Shown here piece after piece: positions 9,091-18,133 of a DNA stretch of 64,000 bases (position 1 is its first letter; each line of letters starts with the position of its first letter). The position numbers and the translations under genes were made by a program. The notes under the pieces are model-generated. The model saw nothing but the letters and a program-made list of their open reading frames with translations. It made no database searches and had not been told where the DNA came from. Where the stretch lies: assembly GCF_003586445.1 (NCBI RefSeq), contig NZ_CP030028.1:3300501-3364500 (forward strand), read 5' to 3'. Source of the stretch: Bacillus sp. Y1 (GTDB taxonomy: Bacteria > Bacillota > Bacilli > Bacillales > Cytobacillaceae).

Positions 9091-9157
9091 TTCCCTCTCT
9101 CCTTTTTTAGGATCCATCTCACCTAAAGAAGAAAGATTCAGCATCACGTACCTCATT

Positions 9158-9190
9158 AACAAATAACCCCCAAGCGAGTCGCTTGAGGGA
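9158..9190 (-). terminator. Expression-platform terminator of the FMN riboswitch
   Basis: On the minus strand CCCTCAAGCG and CGCTTGGGGG pair around ACT, followed by TTATTTGTT. It lies between the aptamer and ribU, so it is the switchable attenuator. A further inverted pair ACGTTC/GAACGT at 9218-9243 may take part in the antiterminator. Confidence 0.75.
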
Positions 9191-9254
9191 GATTATTAAG
9201 AAGTCACGCTTAATAAACGTTCGAAACTCTCATTTTTGAACGTCTGCAGAACCT

Positions 9255-9384
9255 CCATCTTCTCCCATCCAGACTATACTGTCGGCTTTGGAATCACACC
9301 AAATCCTGCCCAAAAATCAGGCTCGCGGGCTTAGAGTGTTACACTCATTACCGCCGGTCGGGAATTACACCCTGCCCCGAAGAT
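9255..9384 (-). promoter_or_regulatory. FMN riboswitch (RFN element)
   Basis: Read on the minus strand, the conserved blocks appear in order: ATCTTCGGGGCAGGGTG, the ATTCCCGACCGGCGGTA core, AGCCCGCGAGC, GATTTGGTG, ATTCCAAAGCCGACAGTATA and GTCTGGATGGGAGAAGATG. All six helices of the RFN fold can be drawn. FMN binding favours the downstream terminator and shuts off riboflavin uptake. Confidence 0.96.
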
Positions 9385-9409
9385 AGACCAATATTATATT
9401 TTCCACATA

Positions 9410-9438
9410 ATTATAGCTTAGTTCGTATTTTTTGTGAA
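9410..9438 (-). promoter_or_regulatory. SigA promoter of the riboswitch-ribU transcript
   Basis: TTCACA (9433-9438), 17 bp, TATAAT (9410-9415) on the minus strand, about 25 bp before the aptamer. Confidence 0.7.
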
Positions 9439-9544
9439 GAAGTTTGCATTCTGAATGAATTATTTTTTGTCCTTCTTTTGTATTTGTGTTAAATTATTAA
9501 AGTATATGTACATACGATATTGATTAATTTAAAAGGAGATAATC

Positions 9545-10480
9545 ATGGAAAAAGTTCTTATTTTTGGTCATAAAAATCCTGATACTGACACAATTTGTTC
9601 AGCTATCGCTTATGCTGAATTAAAAAAAGCTCTTGGTATGGATGTGGAAGCGGTTCGATTAGGGGAAGTAAGTGGTGAAACACAATTTGCTCTTGATACG
9701 TTCAAAGCAGAAGCTCCTAGACTAGTTGAAACAGTGGCTAGTGAAGTTAACAGTGTTATCTTAGTTGACCACAACGAAAGACAACAAAGTGTAAGTGATA
9801 TTGATCAAGTTCGTGTTCTAGAAGTAATTGACCATCACCGTATTGCAAATTTCGAAACGAGTGATCCTCTATATTACCGCTGTGAGCCTGTTGGTTGTAC
9901 GGCAACTATTCTAAACAAGCTTTACAAAGAAAATAATGTTCAAATTCGCCCAGAGATTGCTGGTCTCATGCTTTCTGCAATTATCTCTGATTCATTATTA
10001 TTCAAGTCCCCTACATGTACGGCTGAGGATGTTGCAGCTGCAAAAGAATTAGCTGAAATTGCTGGTGTAGATGCAGAAAGCTATGGATTGGACATGCTTA
10101 AGGCTGGCGCAGATTTAAGCGACAAATCTATTCAGCAGCTTGTATCCCTTGATGCAAAAGAATTCCAAATGGGAGCTAGTAAAGTAGAAATTGCTCAAGT
10201 GAATGCAGTAGATATTAACGATGTATATTCAAGACAAGCTGAACTAGAAGAAACATTATCAAACATCATTTCAGAAAAAGGTCTAGACCTGTTCTTATTT
10301 GTTGTAACAGACATCCTAACAAATGATTCAACAGCTCTTGCATTAGGAAATGCACGATCATCTGTTGAAGAAGCTTACGGTGTAACATTGGAAAATAACA
10401 AAGCCGTGTTAAAAGGTGTTGTTTCACGTAAAAAACAAATCGTACCAGTCCTTACAGATCTATTCAATTCAAAAATGTAG
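9545..10480 (+). CDS. ppaC: Manganese-dependent inorganic pyrophosphatase PpaC
   Basis: 311 aa, the usual length for family II pyrophosphatases. DHH-domain motifs are intact: [13 protein letters not shown] near the start, LVDHNE, and [10 protein letters not shown] (DHH). The C-terminal DHHA2 domain ends with the conserved SRKKQIVP that contacts the substrate. It hydrolyses pyrophosphate from biosynthesis in the cytosol with Mn2+. AAAAGGAGAT precedes the ATG. It is a single-gene transcript ending in its own terminator; in B. subtilis the gene lies elsewhere, so its position here is a local rearrangement. Confidence 0.95.
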   Translation: MEKVLIFGHKNPDTDTICSAIAYAELKKALGMDVEAVRLGEVSGETQFALDTFKAEAPRLVETVASEVNSVILVDHNERQQSVSDIDQVRVLEVIDHHRIANFETSDPLYYRCEPVGCTATILNKLYKENNVQIRPEIAGLMLSAIISDSLLFKSPTCTAEDVAAAKELAEIAGVDAESYGLDMLKAGADLSDKSIQQLVSLDAKEFQMGASKVEIAQVNAVDINDVYSRQAELEETLSNIISEKGLDLFLFVVTDILTNDSTALALGNARSSVEEAYGVTLENNKAVLKGVVSRKKQIVPVLTDLFNSKM

Positions 10481-10487
10481 TATGATT

Positions 10488-10517
10488 AGCGCAAACTTTG
10501 AAAGTTTGCGCTTTTTG
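10488..10517 (+). terminator. Terminator after ppaC
   Basis: AGCGCAAACTTT pairs with AAAGTTTGCGCT around G/A, followed by TTTTGTT. Confidence 0.85.
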
Positions 10518-10591
10518 TTAAAAAATATAACAAAATCGTGACTTTAAAGCATTAAAGCGTTTACATTGTGCGATCTGAACGTTTTAGTCCA

Positions 10592-10620
10592 TTGACAGAT
10601 AAATGTTCGTTTTGTAAAAT
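10592..10620 (+). promoter_or_regulatory. SigA promoter of serA
   Basis: Consensus TTGACA (10592-10597), 17 bp, TAAAAT (10615-10620). The short leader to the start codon shows no T-box or other riboswitch. Confidence 0.8.
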
Positions 10621-10654
10621 AATCAGAAAATTGATAATTGGGTAGGTGTTTTGA

Positions 10655-12229
10655 ATGTTTCAAATTTTAGTAGCCGACGCAATAAATGAGGAAGGACTTT
10701 CTCCCTTATTAGATTTTAATGAAGGGACTTTAATTCAGAAAAAAATTAATGATCCAGAAGTAGCTTTAGAAAAAATTGATGCGCTTCTAGTTCGAAGTGC
10801 TACAACTGTTACAGAAGAACTGCTTGGAAAAATGCCTCAATTAAAAATTATTGCACGTGCTGGTGTTGGTGTCGACAACATAGACGTGAATGCGGCTACG
10901 AAACGAGGAATCATTGTCGTCAATGCTCCAGATGGAAATACGATTTCTACAGCTGAGCATACGTTTGCCATGATGGCATCCTTAATGAGAAATATCCCAC
11001 AAGCCCATCAGTCGGTTAAAAATCTTGAGTGGAAACGAAATGCATTTATCGGAACTGAACTTTATGGAAAGACTCTTGGTATCGTTGGTATGGGTCGTAT
11101 TGGTTCTGAATTAGCTAAAAGAGCAAAAGTGTTCGGCATGAATGTAAAAGTATACGATCCTTTCTTAACCAAAGAGCGCGCAATAAAGCTAGGTGTTTCT
11201 CATGGTAGTTTGGAAGAAGTATTGGCAGAGGCAGATATTATTACTGTTCACACTCCATTAACTCCAGAAACTAAAGGACTAATTAACGAAGAAACATTAA
11301 GTAAAACGAAAAAAGGTGTATACTTCCTTAACTGTGCACGTGGGGGAATTATCGATGAACAAGCTTTAGCGAAATTCGTTGGCAATGGTCATGTAGCCGG
11401 AGCTGCTATCGATGTATTTGAAGTAGAACCACCTGGAGAACATCCGTTATTTAAGTTTGATAATGTAATCGTCACACCGCATTTAGGTGCGTCTACAAAG
11501 GAAGCTCAACTTAATGTTGCTACACAGGTGGCAAAAGAAGTTCGTATGTATTTTGAAGGCAAACCGGTGTTAAACTCTATTAACCTTCCAGCAATGTCTA
11601 AAGATATTTTTGAAAAGATCAAACCATTCCATCAGTTATCTAAGCAAATCGGAACTATTTTATCACAGTGCATGAAACAGGGAGTAAATGAAATCTCTAT
11701 TACTTACTCTGGCACAGTAACAGATCTTGAAACATCTTACTTAACAAAAGCTGTCCTTTCTGGGTTCTTTAAAAATAGAATAGACGTGAACGTAAATGAA
11801 GTAAATGCCTTACTAGCTGCCAAAGAAAGAGGAATTACCGTTGGTGAGAAAATATCAACGAATACTTTTGGTTATGCAAATAGCATCACTGTCACAGCTA
11901 AGGCAGAAAACCATCAGTTTACGGTAAGAGGTACCTTTATTGACCATTACGGACCAAGAATTGTGTACTTAAATGACTTTGTTATCGACTTCCTACCTGA
12001 AGGAAATATGCTTTATATTCAGCACATGGACCGCCCAGGTGTCGTTGGTAGAGTTGGTAAAATCCTAGGTGATCAAGAGGTAAATATTGCAACAATGCAA
12101 GTGGGAAGAAAGCAAGCCGGTGGAGAAGCGATCATGGTTCTATCATTTGATAAGCCATTAGACGATCAACAGATAGCAACTCTAGCAGCGGTTGAAGATA
12201 TCGTGTCGATTAATCGAATCAATCTATAA
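10655..12229 (+). CDS. serA: D-3-phosphoglycerate dehydrogenase SerA
   Basis: 524 aa, the long (type I) form. Residues about 1-100 and 285-315 form the substrate domain, and about 100-285 the NAD domain with [16 protein letters not shown]. The catalytic Arg lies in NCARGGIID, the Glu in [10 protein letters not shown] and the His in TPHLGAST. An allosteric substrate-binding domain (about 320-445) and a C-terminal ACT domain (about 452-524, [14 protein letters not shown]) follow; the ACT domain binds serine for feedback inhibition. It catalyses the first step of serine synthesis. As in B. subtilis it lies near ribU. Confidence 0.96.
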   Translation: MFQILVADAINEEGLSPLLDFNEGTLIQKKINDPEVALEKIDALLVRSATTVTEELLGKMPQLKIIARAGVGVDNIDVNAATKRGIIVVNAPDGNTISTAEHTFAMMASLMRNIPQAHQSVKNLEWKRNAFIGTELYGKTLGIVGMGRIGSELAKRAKVFGMNVKVYDPFLTKERAIKLGVSHGSLEEVLAEADIITVHTPLTPETKGLINEETLSKTKKGVYFLNCARGGIIDEQALAKFVGNGHVAGAAIDVFEVEPPGEHPLFKFDNVIVTPHLGASTKEAQLNVATQVAKEVRMYFEGKPVLNSINLPAMSKDIFEKIKPFHQLSKQIGTILSQCMKQGVNEISITYSGTVTDLETSYLTKAVLSGFFKNRIDVNVNEVNALLAAKERGITVGEKISTNTFGYANSITVTAKAENHQFTVRGTFIDHYGPRIVYLNDFVIDFLPEGNMLYIQHMDRPGVVGRVGKILGDQEVNIATMQVGRKQAGGEAIMVLSFDKPLDDQQIATLAAVEDIVSINRINL

Positions 12230-12334
12230 GAAAAGCGCAAGCGCCTTGGTAAGATCCGACAGGCATAAGACGGAGACCGAAAGAGGTCCTGACCTCTGTA
12301 GGGCTTTGGCTTATGACCCGAGGAGCTAGACACT
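12230..12334. repeat. Structured intergenic repeat element downstream of serA
   Basis: About 105 bp with nested inverted repeats and higher GC than its surroundings. GCGCAAGCGC (12235-12244) is a small hairpin. AGAGGTC (12282-12288) and GACCTCT (12291-12297) form a second, tight one. CATAAG (12264-12269) pairs with CTTATG (12310-12315) around that hairpin. It ends GGAGCTAGACACTGC. From memory, sequences of this form (GCGCAAGCGCCTTGG ... GGGCTTTGGCTTATGAC ... GAGCTAGACA) recur in intergenic regions of many Bacillaceae. Only one copy is in the window, so repetition cannot be shown here. Confidence 0.6.
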
Positions 12335-12370
12335 GCTCAAAGTTCAAAAACTTATACATTTTTTATCTAT

Positions 12371-12405
12371 AAAAAAGATCGGAGGTTATTTCCTCCGATC
12401 TTTTT
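12371..12405. terminator. Bidirectional terminator between serA and the PHP phosphatase
   Basis: AAAAAGATCGGAGG and CCTCCGATCTTTTT pair around TTATTT, giving T tracts in both directions for the convergent genes. Confidence 0.9.
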
Positions 12406-12406
12406 C

Positions 12407-13219
12407 TTATCCTAGTGGATGTATTTTACGCTCTCCTTTTGAGAACGTCATAATTTCTTTATATCCTACCTCTTTTGCAAGCACCAGCGCCTTATCATAA
12501 TCAGCACCTACATGCTCTGGAAAATGGGCATCAGATGACAATACGATTGGTATCTTTTTATCGTAACACATCTGCAATAATCGTTTGTCAGGATACAATT
12601 CACCAATGGGTTTACGTAAACCCGCTGTGCTAATTTCTACACATGTTTTTGAGTTCGCTAGTGCTGTTGTAGCCTTATCATATTGCTCTAGTAAAAACTC
12701 TTCTTCCTTCGGTATGTATTTAAAGATTTTAACCAAATCCAAATGACCAACAATATCAAATAAATTTGACTCTGCTAATGTTACGACCTGTTGAAAATAA
12801 TTTCGATAGACTTCATGCAGATCACGCTTTTCCCATTCATGAATATATTCCTTTAAATCAATTCCAAAGTCATCTACCCAATGAATCGAACCAATTACAT
12901 AATCGAAATCATAACTTTTAATAAAAGCTTCCATCTCCGCATGTTTTCCAGGAGTGTAGTCCATTTCAATCGACATTTTTACATCAATTTCATGACTCCA
13001 TGCCTCATGAAATAAATTCACATAGTCTTTCATATCATAGTATCTACGTTCATTTACCCATGGATTTTGAAGAATATCTGCTGTTTGATAGAAATGATAA
13101 GCATGCTCAGAAATACCAAATTGCCCGATTCCCTTCGCCTTTGCCTCATCCGTAAATTTCTTTAAATAATCTAACGTTAATGTTCCTGTTTCCAAATGAT
13201 TATGATAATCCGTTAACAT
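12407..13219 (-). CDS. PHP-domain phosphatase, histidinol-phosphatase (HisJ) type
   Basis: 270 aa. PHP-domain metal ligands are visible in order: DYHNHLE (HxH), GISEHAYHF, MEMDYTPGKHAE, IGSIHW, VGHLDLVK, EISTAG and SSDAHFPEHVG. Length and motif order fit HisJ-type histidinol-phosphate phosphatase, the penultimate step of histidine synthesis. No other his gene is in the window, and some members act on other phosphates, so the substrate is inferred. It is monocistronic, converging on serA. Confidence 0.78.
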   Translation of the reverse strand: MLTDYHNHLETGTLTLDYLKKFTDEAKAKGIGQFGISEHAYHFYQTADILQNPWVNERRYYDMKDYVNLFHEAWSHEIDVKMSIEMDYTPGKHAEMEAFIKSYDFDYVIGSIHWVDDFGIDLKEYIHEWEKRDLHEVYRNYFQQVVTLAESNLFDIVGHLDLVKIFKYIPKEEEFLLEQYDKATTALANSKTCVEISTAGLRKPIGELYPDKRLLQMCYDKKIPIVLSSDAHFPEHVGADYDKALVLAKEVGYKEIMTFSKGERKIHPLG

Positions 13220-13290
13220 CCAACCAGCCTCTTTTAGAATTTTCTTTCTATTATATACCGATTCAGAGACTGTCGCAATGACAATTCATA

Positions 13291-14232
13291 TTATTCTAAT
13301 TGCAATATTTGTCTTGGTACTATAATATCATTTTGTAACTGATTCACCTGTTTTAGCTGCTCAACAGACTTACCTGTTTTATGAGCAATGTCTTCAAGTG
13401 TATCGCCTTCTTGGACAACATATTTATTTGTATATGATTCGTCGATTGTTAGCGTTTGATTGACAACAATCGTATCGCTAGTAAGATGATTGGCAGACTT
13501 AATGGCATTTACATTTATTTTGTATTTCTGAGCTATTGACGAAAGAGTTTCTCCGATTTGTACGGTATGTGAAATGGTTGATTCAACTTTTTCCGCGGAT
13601 AATACGACGCTTTCCTGCTCATCATTTTCATTATAAGTTTTTCCATGTCCTTCATATAATCTCGTTTTGGCAACTGTCTCTAGTACGCTAGAGTCTTCCT
13701 CCCTTTTTTGTACCGCTACTTCTTGTCCCACTTTTACATCACCTAAAGCTAACACTGGATTAACAGCATTTCTTTTATCAACAGTCCATTCGTTTAGATG
13801 AACTTCAAAGTGCAAGTGAACACCAGACGAGTCACCGGTGCTTCCCATTTCACCAAGCTGTTGACCTGCTTTTACCGTATCTCCAGCATTCACAAATCTT
13901 GCTTTTAAATGAGCATAAACCGTTTCAATATTATTTTGATGTTTAACGAATATAACATGTCCATATGAACCAGAATAGTAAGATTTAGTTACAATTCCGC
14001 CATCAACGGAGTAGATGGGTGTTCCTAGTGAAGATGCTATGTCGATCCCTTTGTGGCTTCCTCTTCTTGTTCCGTATGTATCGGTGATCATTCCATCAGC
14101 CGGCCAAATCCAGTCAGCGGTTTCCTGGCTAATATTCATACTTGCTTGAGAGTGTTTTCCTCCGAGAAATAGCAATGTGACACATAATGCCATTAAACCC
14201 GCAATCAAAAAACGTTTTATGTAGTCTCGCAT
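13291..14232 (-). CDS. Secreted M23 metallopeptidase with two LysM domains
   Basis: 313 aa from ATG at 14232, which has AAGGAGG seven bases upstream. A signal peptide or membrane anchor spans residues about 5-27. The M23 (LytM) domain lies at about 40-150: SHKGIDIASSLG provides the first zinc His and Asp, and GVHLHFEV the HxH. All catalytic residues are present, so it is predicted to be an active D,D- or gly-gly-type endopeptidase. A linker leads to two LysM domains (about 222-266 and 270-313) for peptidoglycan binding. It acts on the cell wall outside the membrane; a role in growth or sporulation cannot be chosen from sequence. Confidence 0.87.
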   Translation of the reverse strand: MRDYIKRFLIAGLMALCVTLLFLGGKHSQASMNISQETADWIWPADGMITDTYGTRRGSHKGIDIASSLGTPIYSVDGGIVTKSYYSGSYGHVIFVKHQNNIETVYAHLKARFVNAGDTVKAGQQLGEMGSTGDSSGVHLHFEVHLNEWTVDKRNAVNPVLALGDVKVGQEVAVQKREEDSSVLETVAKTRLYEGHGKTYNENDEQESVVLSAEKVESTISHTVQIGETLSSIAQKYKINVNAIKSANHLTSDTIVVNQTLTIDESYTNKYVVQEGDTLEDIAHKTGKSVEQLKQVNQLQNDIIVPRQILQLE

Positions 14233-14423
14233 TTTTTTCCTCCTTGTTATTGTACTCTCCTTTCTCACTCTATGACAGCATGTCTAAAAAAAGACCTCTA
14301 TCTAAAAAGTACAACTAAGGAAGCAGCCTCCTTTTATATATCCTCACTATTAAAGTGAGCGATTAATAAAAACACATTTGTTATTATTTGGACGAAGTGT
14401 TTTCTTTTATTCATGAAATATAG
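14233..14423. other. Leader region of the M23 gene, no feature recognised
   Basis: An AT-rich stretch between rsiX and the M23 gene. I looked for a c-di-AMP (ydaO-type) riboswitch, which often precedes cell-wall hydrolases, and did not find its conserved blocks. A small inverted repeat CTCACT/AGTGAG lies at 14343-14360. Confidence 0.4.
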
Positions 14424-14451
14424 AAAAAAGATCAGCAACTTGTGCTGATCT
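14424..14451 (-). terminator. Terminator after sigX-rsiX
   Basis: On the minus strand AGATCAGCA and TGCTGATCT pair around CAAGT, followed by TTTTT. Confidence 0.88.
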
Positions 14452-14459
14452 CCTTTGTT

Positions 14460-15656
14460 TTAGTCGATAGATTTTTTGTTTGCTGCGATTGGTACTTGGA
14501 TTTCTTCTTGTAATGAAAATCTTCCGACATAATCAATCGGTGCATTACTAAATTTCACTTTTTCATATCCAAAGCTCTTCGCTGTTAAAAGAATGGCTTC
14601 AATTGATTGTGAGGTTTCAGGTGTATCCTCTATGTTTATCCCTTTGTTTAACGTAATGTTTACACTTTTATTGGTTTCATCTATAGCAACTGAATTGATT
14701 TGATCGACCAATAATGGTGATTTTAGGTTATGGGTATCTATATTCGTTTTCATTGCTTCAAAGGTTTCTTCAATTGTAGAATAAGATTCTGAATATGGAA
14801 CAAGGTATGGTTTTGTTGATTCATTATTTGGATAATATAAATAAAATGCGAGATTTGATATCTTTTCTAATGGTTTTTCAGTGATAAAATCGTGACCCGT
14901 TGATATTCCTTTTTCTGTTTCATTCGTTGTAAAAACTGCTTTTTCTAAATTAAGGTTGAGTAGTAATTGCTGAATGGCGTGAAAAAATGGTATACCAGCA
15001 GTTCCATATTGATACGGATGATCAGCCGCAACATTGACATTCAATGTGCTACTATTCACATCTATCGCTAAGTCTGCCTCTAACGGATAAAAATTATTAA
15101 GTCCCCACTCTTGTTCGTCAATGCTTTCCATTACCTCTTTTAATTGAGCCAGCTGATCAATTTGGTCTGATGATTCAATCAAGAAGCTAACTGGAATAAT
15201 GTTTTGACCTTGGCTGTCTGGAATAGCTAACGTAAAAATCTGCATTGTTCCTAAATCCTCAGCATAAACGGCAGTTGTTGGGTCTTCGGTCGCTTGAAAC
15301 GTATTATCATTCATATCAGTTGAGTTTTCTTCGCTACCAACGTCCATTCTTGCTTCATTTTCGTAAGTAGATTCTTCCTTTTTTAACGAAGTATTTTGTT
15401 CAGTTACAGCTTCCTCTTGCAGGTTTTTATCTGCTGAATGGTTGAAGCTAGCTCCATCAAACAAATTAAAGGAGAGAATGGCTACTAAAAATACAGCTAC
15501 TGCGGTTGCAAACGATGGAATAATCCACGTTTTCCTCGGTCGTTCTTCTAGTTTTTTTGAAATATTTTCGTATATGTTATGAGGATCACGATGATCTTTA
15601 AGCTTTGGCATTTCTCGTAACCATTCTTCTAGTTGTTCATCACTTATCTTTTTCAT
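14460..15656 (-). CDS. rsiX: Anti-sigma-X factor RsiX
   Basis: 398 aa. The cytoplasmic N-terminus (about 1-42, MKKISDEQLEEWLREMPKLK) is the sigma-binding part. One membrane span follows (about 44-65), then a Glu/Asn-rich linker and a large extracytoplasmic domain (about 130-390) with two GerMN-like halves. B. subtilis RsiX is about 368 aa with the same layout. It holds SigX at the membrane until cell-envelope signals release it. The start overlaps the sigX stop by four bases, so the two are translationally coupled. Confidence 0.9.
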   Translation of the reverse strand: MKKISDEQLEEWLREMPKLKDHRDPHNIYENISKKLEERPRKTWIIPSFATAVAVFLVAILSFNLFDGASFNHSADKNLQEEAVTEQNTSLKKEESTYENEARMDVGSEENSTDMNDNTFQATEDPTTAVYAEDLGTMQIFTLAIPDSQGQNIIPVSFLIESSDQIDQLAQLKEVMESIDEQEWGLNNFYPLEADLAIDVNSSTLNVNVAADHPYQYGTAGIPFFHAIQQLLLNLNLEKAVFTTNETEKGISTGHDFITEKPLEKISNLAFYLYYPNNESTKPYLVPYSESYSTIEETFEAMKTNIDTHNLKSPLLVDQINSVAIDETNKSVNITLNKGINIEDTPETSQSIEAILLTAKSFGYEKVKFSNAPIDYVGRFSLQEEIQVPIAANKKSID

Positions 15657-16180
15657 CGATTCCCCTCCTTTTCTAAAAGTTGTTGCATTTCCTTTTTAAG
15701 AACCTTTAACGCACGGTGTTGAGTTGTTTTAACTTTACTTTCAGTCCAGTTTAAAGCTTCTGCGGTTTCGGCGATTGAAAGCTCCTGAATATACCTCATA
15801 ATTATTACGATACGCTGATCAATTGTACAATGATCTAAGCATTGGTAAATATATTGATATTCTTCCCTTTGCATCGCAATCTCTTCCGGAATAGGATGCA
15901 TATCCTTCACTTGCTGCGTCGACCAATCAAATTTCTCAATAATTCTTTGTTTCCATCCTTTTTGCTTCCTGAACGAATCGATCGCAACATTTCTGGCAAT
16001 CGAGAAAAGCCATGTCTTCTCACTACTTTTCCCTTCAAAGTTTTTATATGCTTTCAGAACTCTAATATATACTTCTTGAGCAAGATCCTCAGCTTGCTCT
16101 CGATTCTTCACCATATAAAACAAAAACTGAAATACATCTTGATGATATTTATCGTACAACTCGTTAAAAATCGAGTTCAC
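15653..16180 (-). CDS. sigX: ECF RNA polymerase sigma factor SigX
   Basis: 175 aa from GTG at 16180, which lies eight bases after GGGGAGGGG; an in-frame ATG at 16201 sits before that site. Region 2 (about 15-85: FLFYMVKNREQAEDLAQEVY, then KTWLFSIARNVAIDSFRK) and region 4 (about 115-165: TIDQRIVIIMRYIQELS, then WTESKVKTTQHRALK) are complete and very close to B. subtilis SigX. SigX controls envelope-charge genes such as dlt and pssA. An autoregulatory promoter directly upstream supports the call. Confidence 0.95.
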   Translation of the reverse strand: MNSIFNELYDKYHQDVFQFLFYMVKNREQAEDLAQEVYIRVLKAYKNFEGKSSEKTWLFSIARNVAIDSFRKQKGWKQRIIEKFDWSTQQVKDMHPIPEEIAMQREEYQYIYQCLDHCTIDQRIVIIMRYIQELSIAETAEALNWTESKVKTTQHRALKVLKKEMQQLLEKEGNR

Positions 16181-16208
16181 CGGGTTCCCCTCCCCGTTCA
16201 TCTAATTA

Positions 16209-16235
16209 GTCGTTCTTTATGTATAGAAAGTTACA
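16209..16235 (-). promoter_or_regulatory. SigX autoregulatory promoter
   Basis: On the minus strand TGTAAC (16230-16235), exactly 17 bp, CGAC (16209-16212), 28 bp before the sigX start. This is the textbook ECF sigma-X/W promoter form. Confidence 0.88.
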
Positions 16236-16261
16236 CTTTAAATATATTATCTATCTAAATA

Positions 16262-16294
16262 AAAAGGAAGGATTTATTTACTTAAATCCTTCCC
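16262..16294 (-). terminator. Terminator after the res operon
   Basis: On the minus strand GGAAGGATTTAA and TTAAATCCTTCC-type arms pair around GTAAA, followed by TTTTTATTT. It separates resE from the sigX promoter 27 bp downstream. Confidence 0.85.
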
Positions 16295-16361
16295 ATCATA
16301 CACAAATATTCAATAAGGCATGTTTCCCGTGAATCAAGAATTTTCGGCATTCTTTAGCAAA

Positions 16362-18133
16362 TTATCCACATATTCGAGGAATTTGGAAGCTAAATGTCGT
16401 TCCATGGTCTAATTTGCTTTGCACCGTAATATCGCCTTTGTGGGCTTGAATAATATTCCGTGCAATCGCCAATCCTAATCCGGTACCAGATCTCCCTCTT
16501 GTTCTTGCTTTATCTGCTTTATAAAAACGCTCGAACACAAACGGGAGATCTTCTTCAGAAATTCCAGAACCAGAATCACTTACTTCCACATGGAAATTTT
16601 GATCATCGATCTTTGCGATTAACTTAACCGTTCCGCCTTCTGGTGTATGTCGAATCGCATTATCAATGAGATTGGTAAGAACCTGCTCAATACGGTCTGG
16701 ATCAAACATAATGGTCGAGTATTTTAAATCCTGCTCGTAAAGTAGCTGAATTCCCTTTTCTTTTGCAAGCCCTTGAAACTTACGTATAATTCTTTGAATA
16801 TATGAGTCGATTTCAACGAGATCATTGGTTAGTTGAATATGTCCAGCCTCCATACGGGCAAGATCTAACAGTTCGTTCACCAGACGACCCATTCTTAGTG
16901 ATTCATCGTAAATCACTCGTGCCATTTCTTTCTTTTCCTCTGTTGTCTCTGCAATATCATCCACAATCGCCTCACTATATCCCTGAAGCATAGAAATAGG
17001 CGTTCGCAGCTCGTGTGATACATTCGCAATAAAATCTTTCCTAAGCTTGTCAAGCTGTCTCTCTTCCGTCATATCTCGAACGACAGCCACTGCACCACGT
17101 ATGAATGTATTGTTATATAGCGGACTAACAATGACCACCCAATGACGACCTTGAACGGAGAATTCCCCTACTTGTTCCTGTTCCATGTCTACTGCCCATT
17201 GAAAAAGCTCCATGACATCCTGCGGAACCGCTTCTGCCTGAACAGATTTTCCTTCTAGTGTAAAATACCAATGCTGTAAAAAGCGTTCAGCAGGGGGTTT
17301 GTGATTAGTATTGTTCCATCCCTATTAAACGTAATCACTCCATCAGCCATACTACTTAAAATACTGGATAATTGTTCTTTTTCCTGACTTAAGGCATTCA
17401 TATTAAACTTCAATTGCCTTCCCATTTGATTAAAAGCAGTTGCTAGCTCTCCTATTTCATCCCTTGTAAGAATAGGAACCTTCGTATCAAACTTTCCTCT
17501 TGCCGCCTCTACAACAGCCTCCCTCATTTTTCGTAGTGGGGCTGTGATACGAGTTAATAAGAAGAAAGCAAAGATAGTAGTTAAGATAATCGCAATTCCA
17601 GCAGCTAAGAGGATAAACTTCGTTGTTGATTCAGTTGTTTCTTGAAGAGCCTGTAATGATTGAAAAATATAAACGGCACCGTTTTCTCCGTCTAGATTTG
17701 CAATCGGTACTCCAATAATTAAAATACTTGAGTCTCCTTGTGTTTCAGAAAAAGGAATCTCGACAATTTTTTTTGCTATTTCCTGCTGTTCCAAAACTTT
17801 GGATAACTCTGTATCTTTTAGAAAGAAGCTTACCGGCAGCTCTAAGGATTCTGGGATATCTGGTGAATAGAACGATTCATCCTCATTTTTAATCACCATG
17901 GCCCCTGTAACATCGTCTAGTAGCTCCCAAGAAATCTGCAAACCAATTTCTAGTTCCTGATCTTCAACAAAATGAGCCATATTCGAAGCGAGATTGGTCA
18001 AATTCCCCTCTGTTTCGTTTATATGATAATTCTCAAAAAACTCTAGTAACAATACCGTTAAGATAAAAAGCACAAATGAGACGAGCAGGAGAATAGTGAA
18101 CCATAGTTTCCCTACAACACTACGCCAAAACAT
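16362..18133 (-). pseudogene. resE: ResE sensor histidine kinase, interrupted by a frameshift
   Basis: Two frames make up one kinase. The first (18133-17255) has membrane span 1 (about 8-30), an extracytoplasmic domain, span 2 (about 172-192), HAMP (about 195-248) and the start of a PAS domain, then stops. The second (to 16362) has the rest of PAS, the phospho-acceptor H box ([12 protein letters not shown]), N box ([14 protein letters not shown]), G boxes ([18 protein letters not shown]) and the stop. They join in the C5 tract at 17293-17297: one extra C restores [13 protein letters not shown] and gives 590 aa, the B. subtilis ResE length. It may be a real loss, a phase-variable tract or a base-calling error. 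An internal ATG at 17213 follows AGGA, so a soluble kinase fragment could be made. ResE controls anaerobic and cytochrome genes through ResD. Confidence 0.88.

Noticed and set aside
10518..10654. T-box or other leader before serA
   Set aside because: The consensus promoter leaves only about 28 bases of leader, too short for a T-box.
14334..14414. 26-codon open frame on the minus strand
   Set aside because: No ribosome site before its ATG, and the sequence looks like leader DNA.
14233..14423. c-di-AMP riboswitch before the M23/LysM gene
   Set aside because: The conserved blocks of the ydaO class are not present on either strand.
16181..16201. ATG start for sigX at 16201
   Set aside because: It lies upstream of the GGGGAGGGG site; the GTG at 16180 has correct spacing and matches the family N-terminus.
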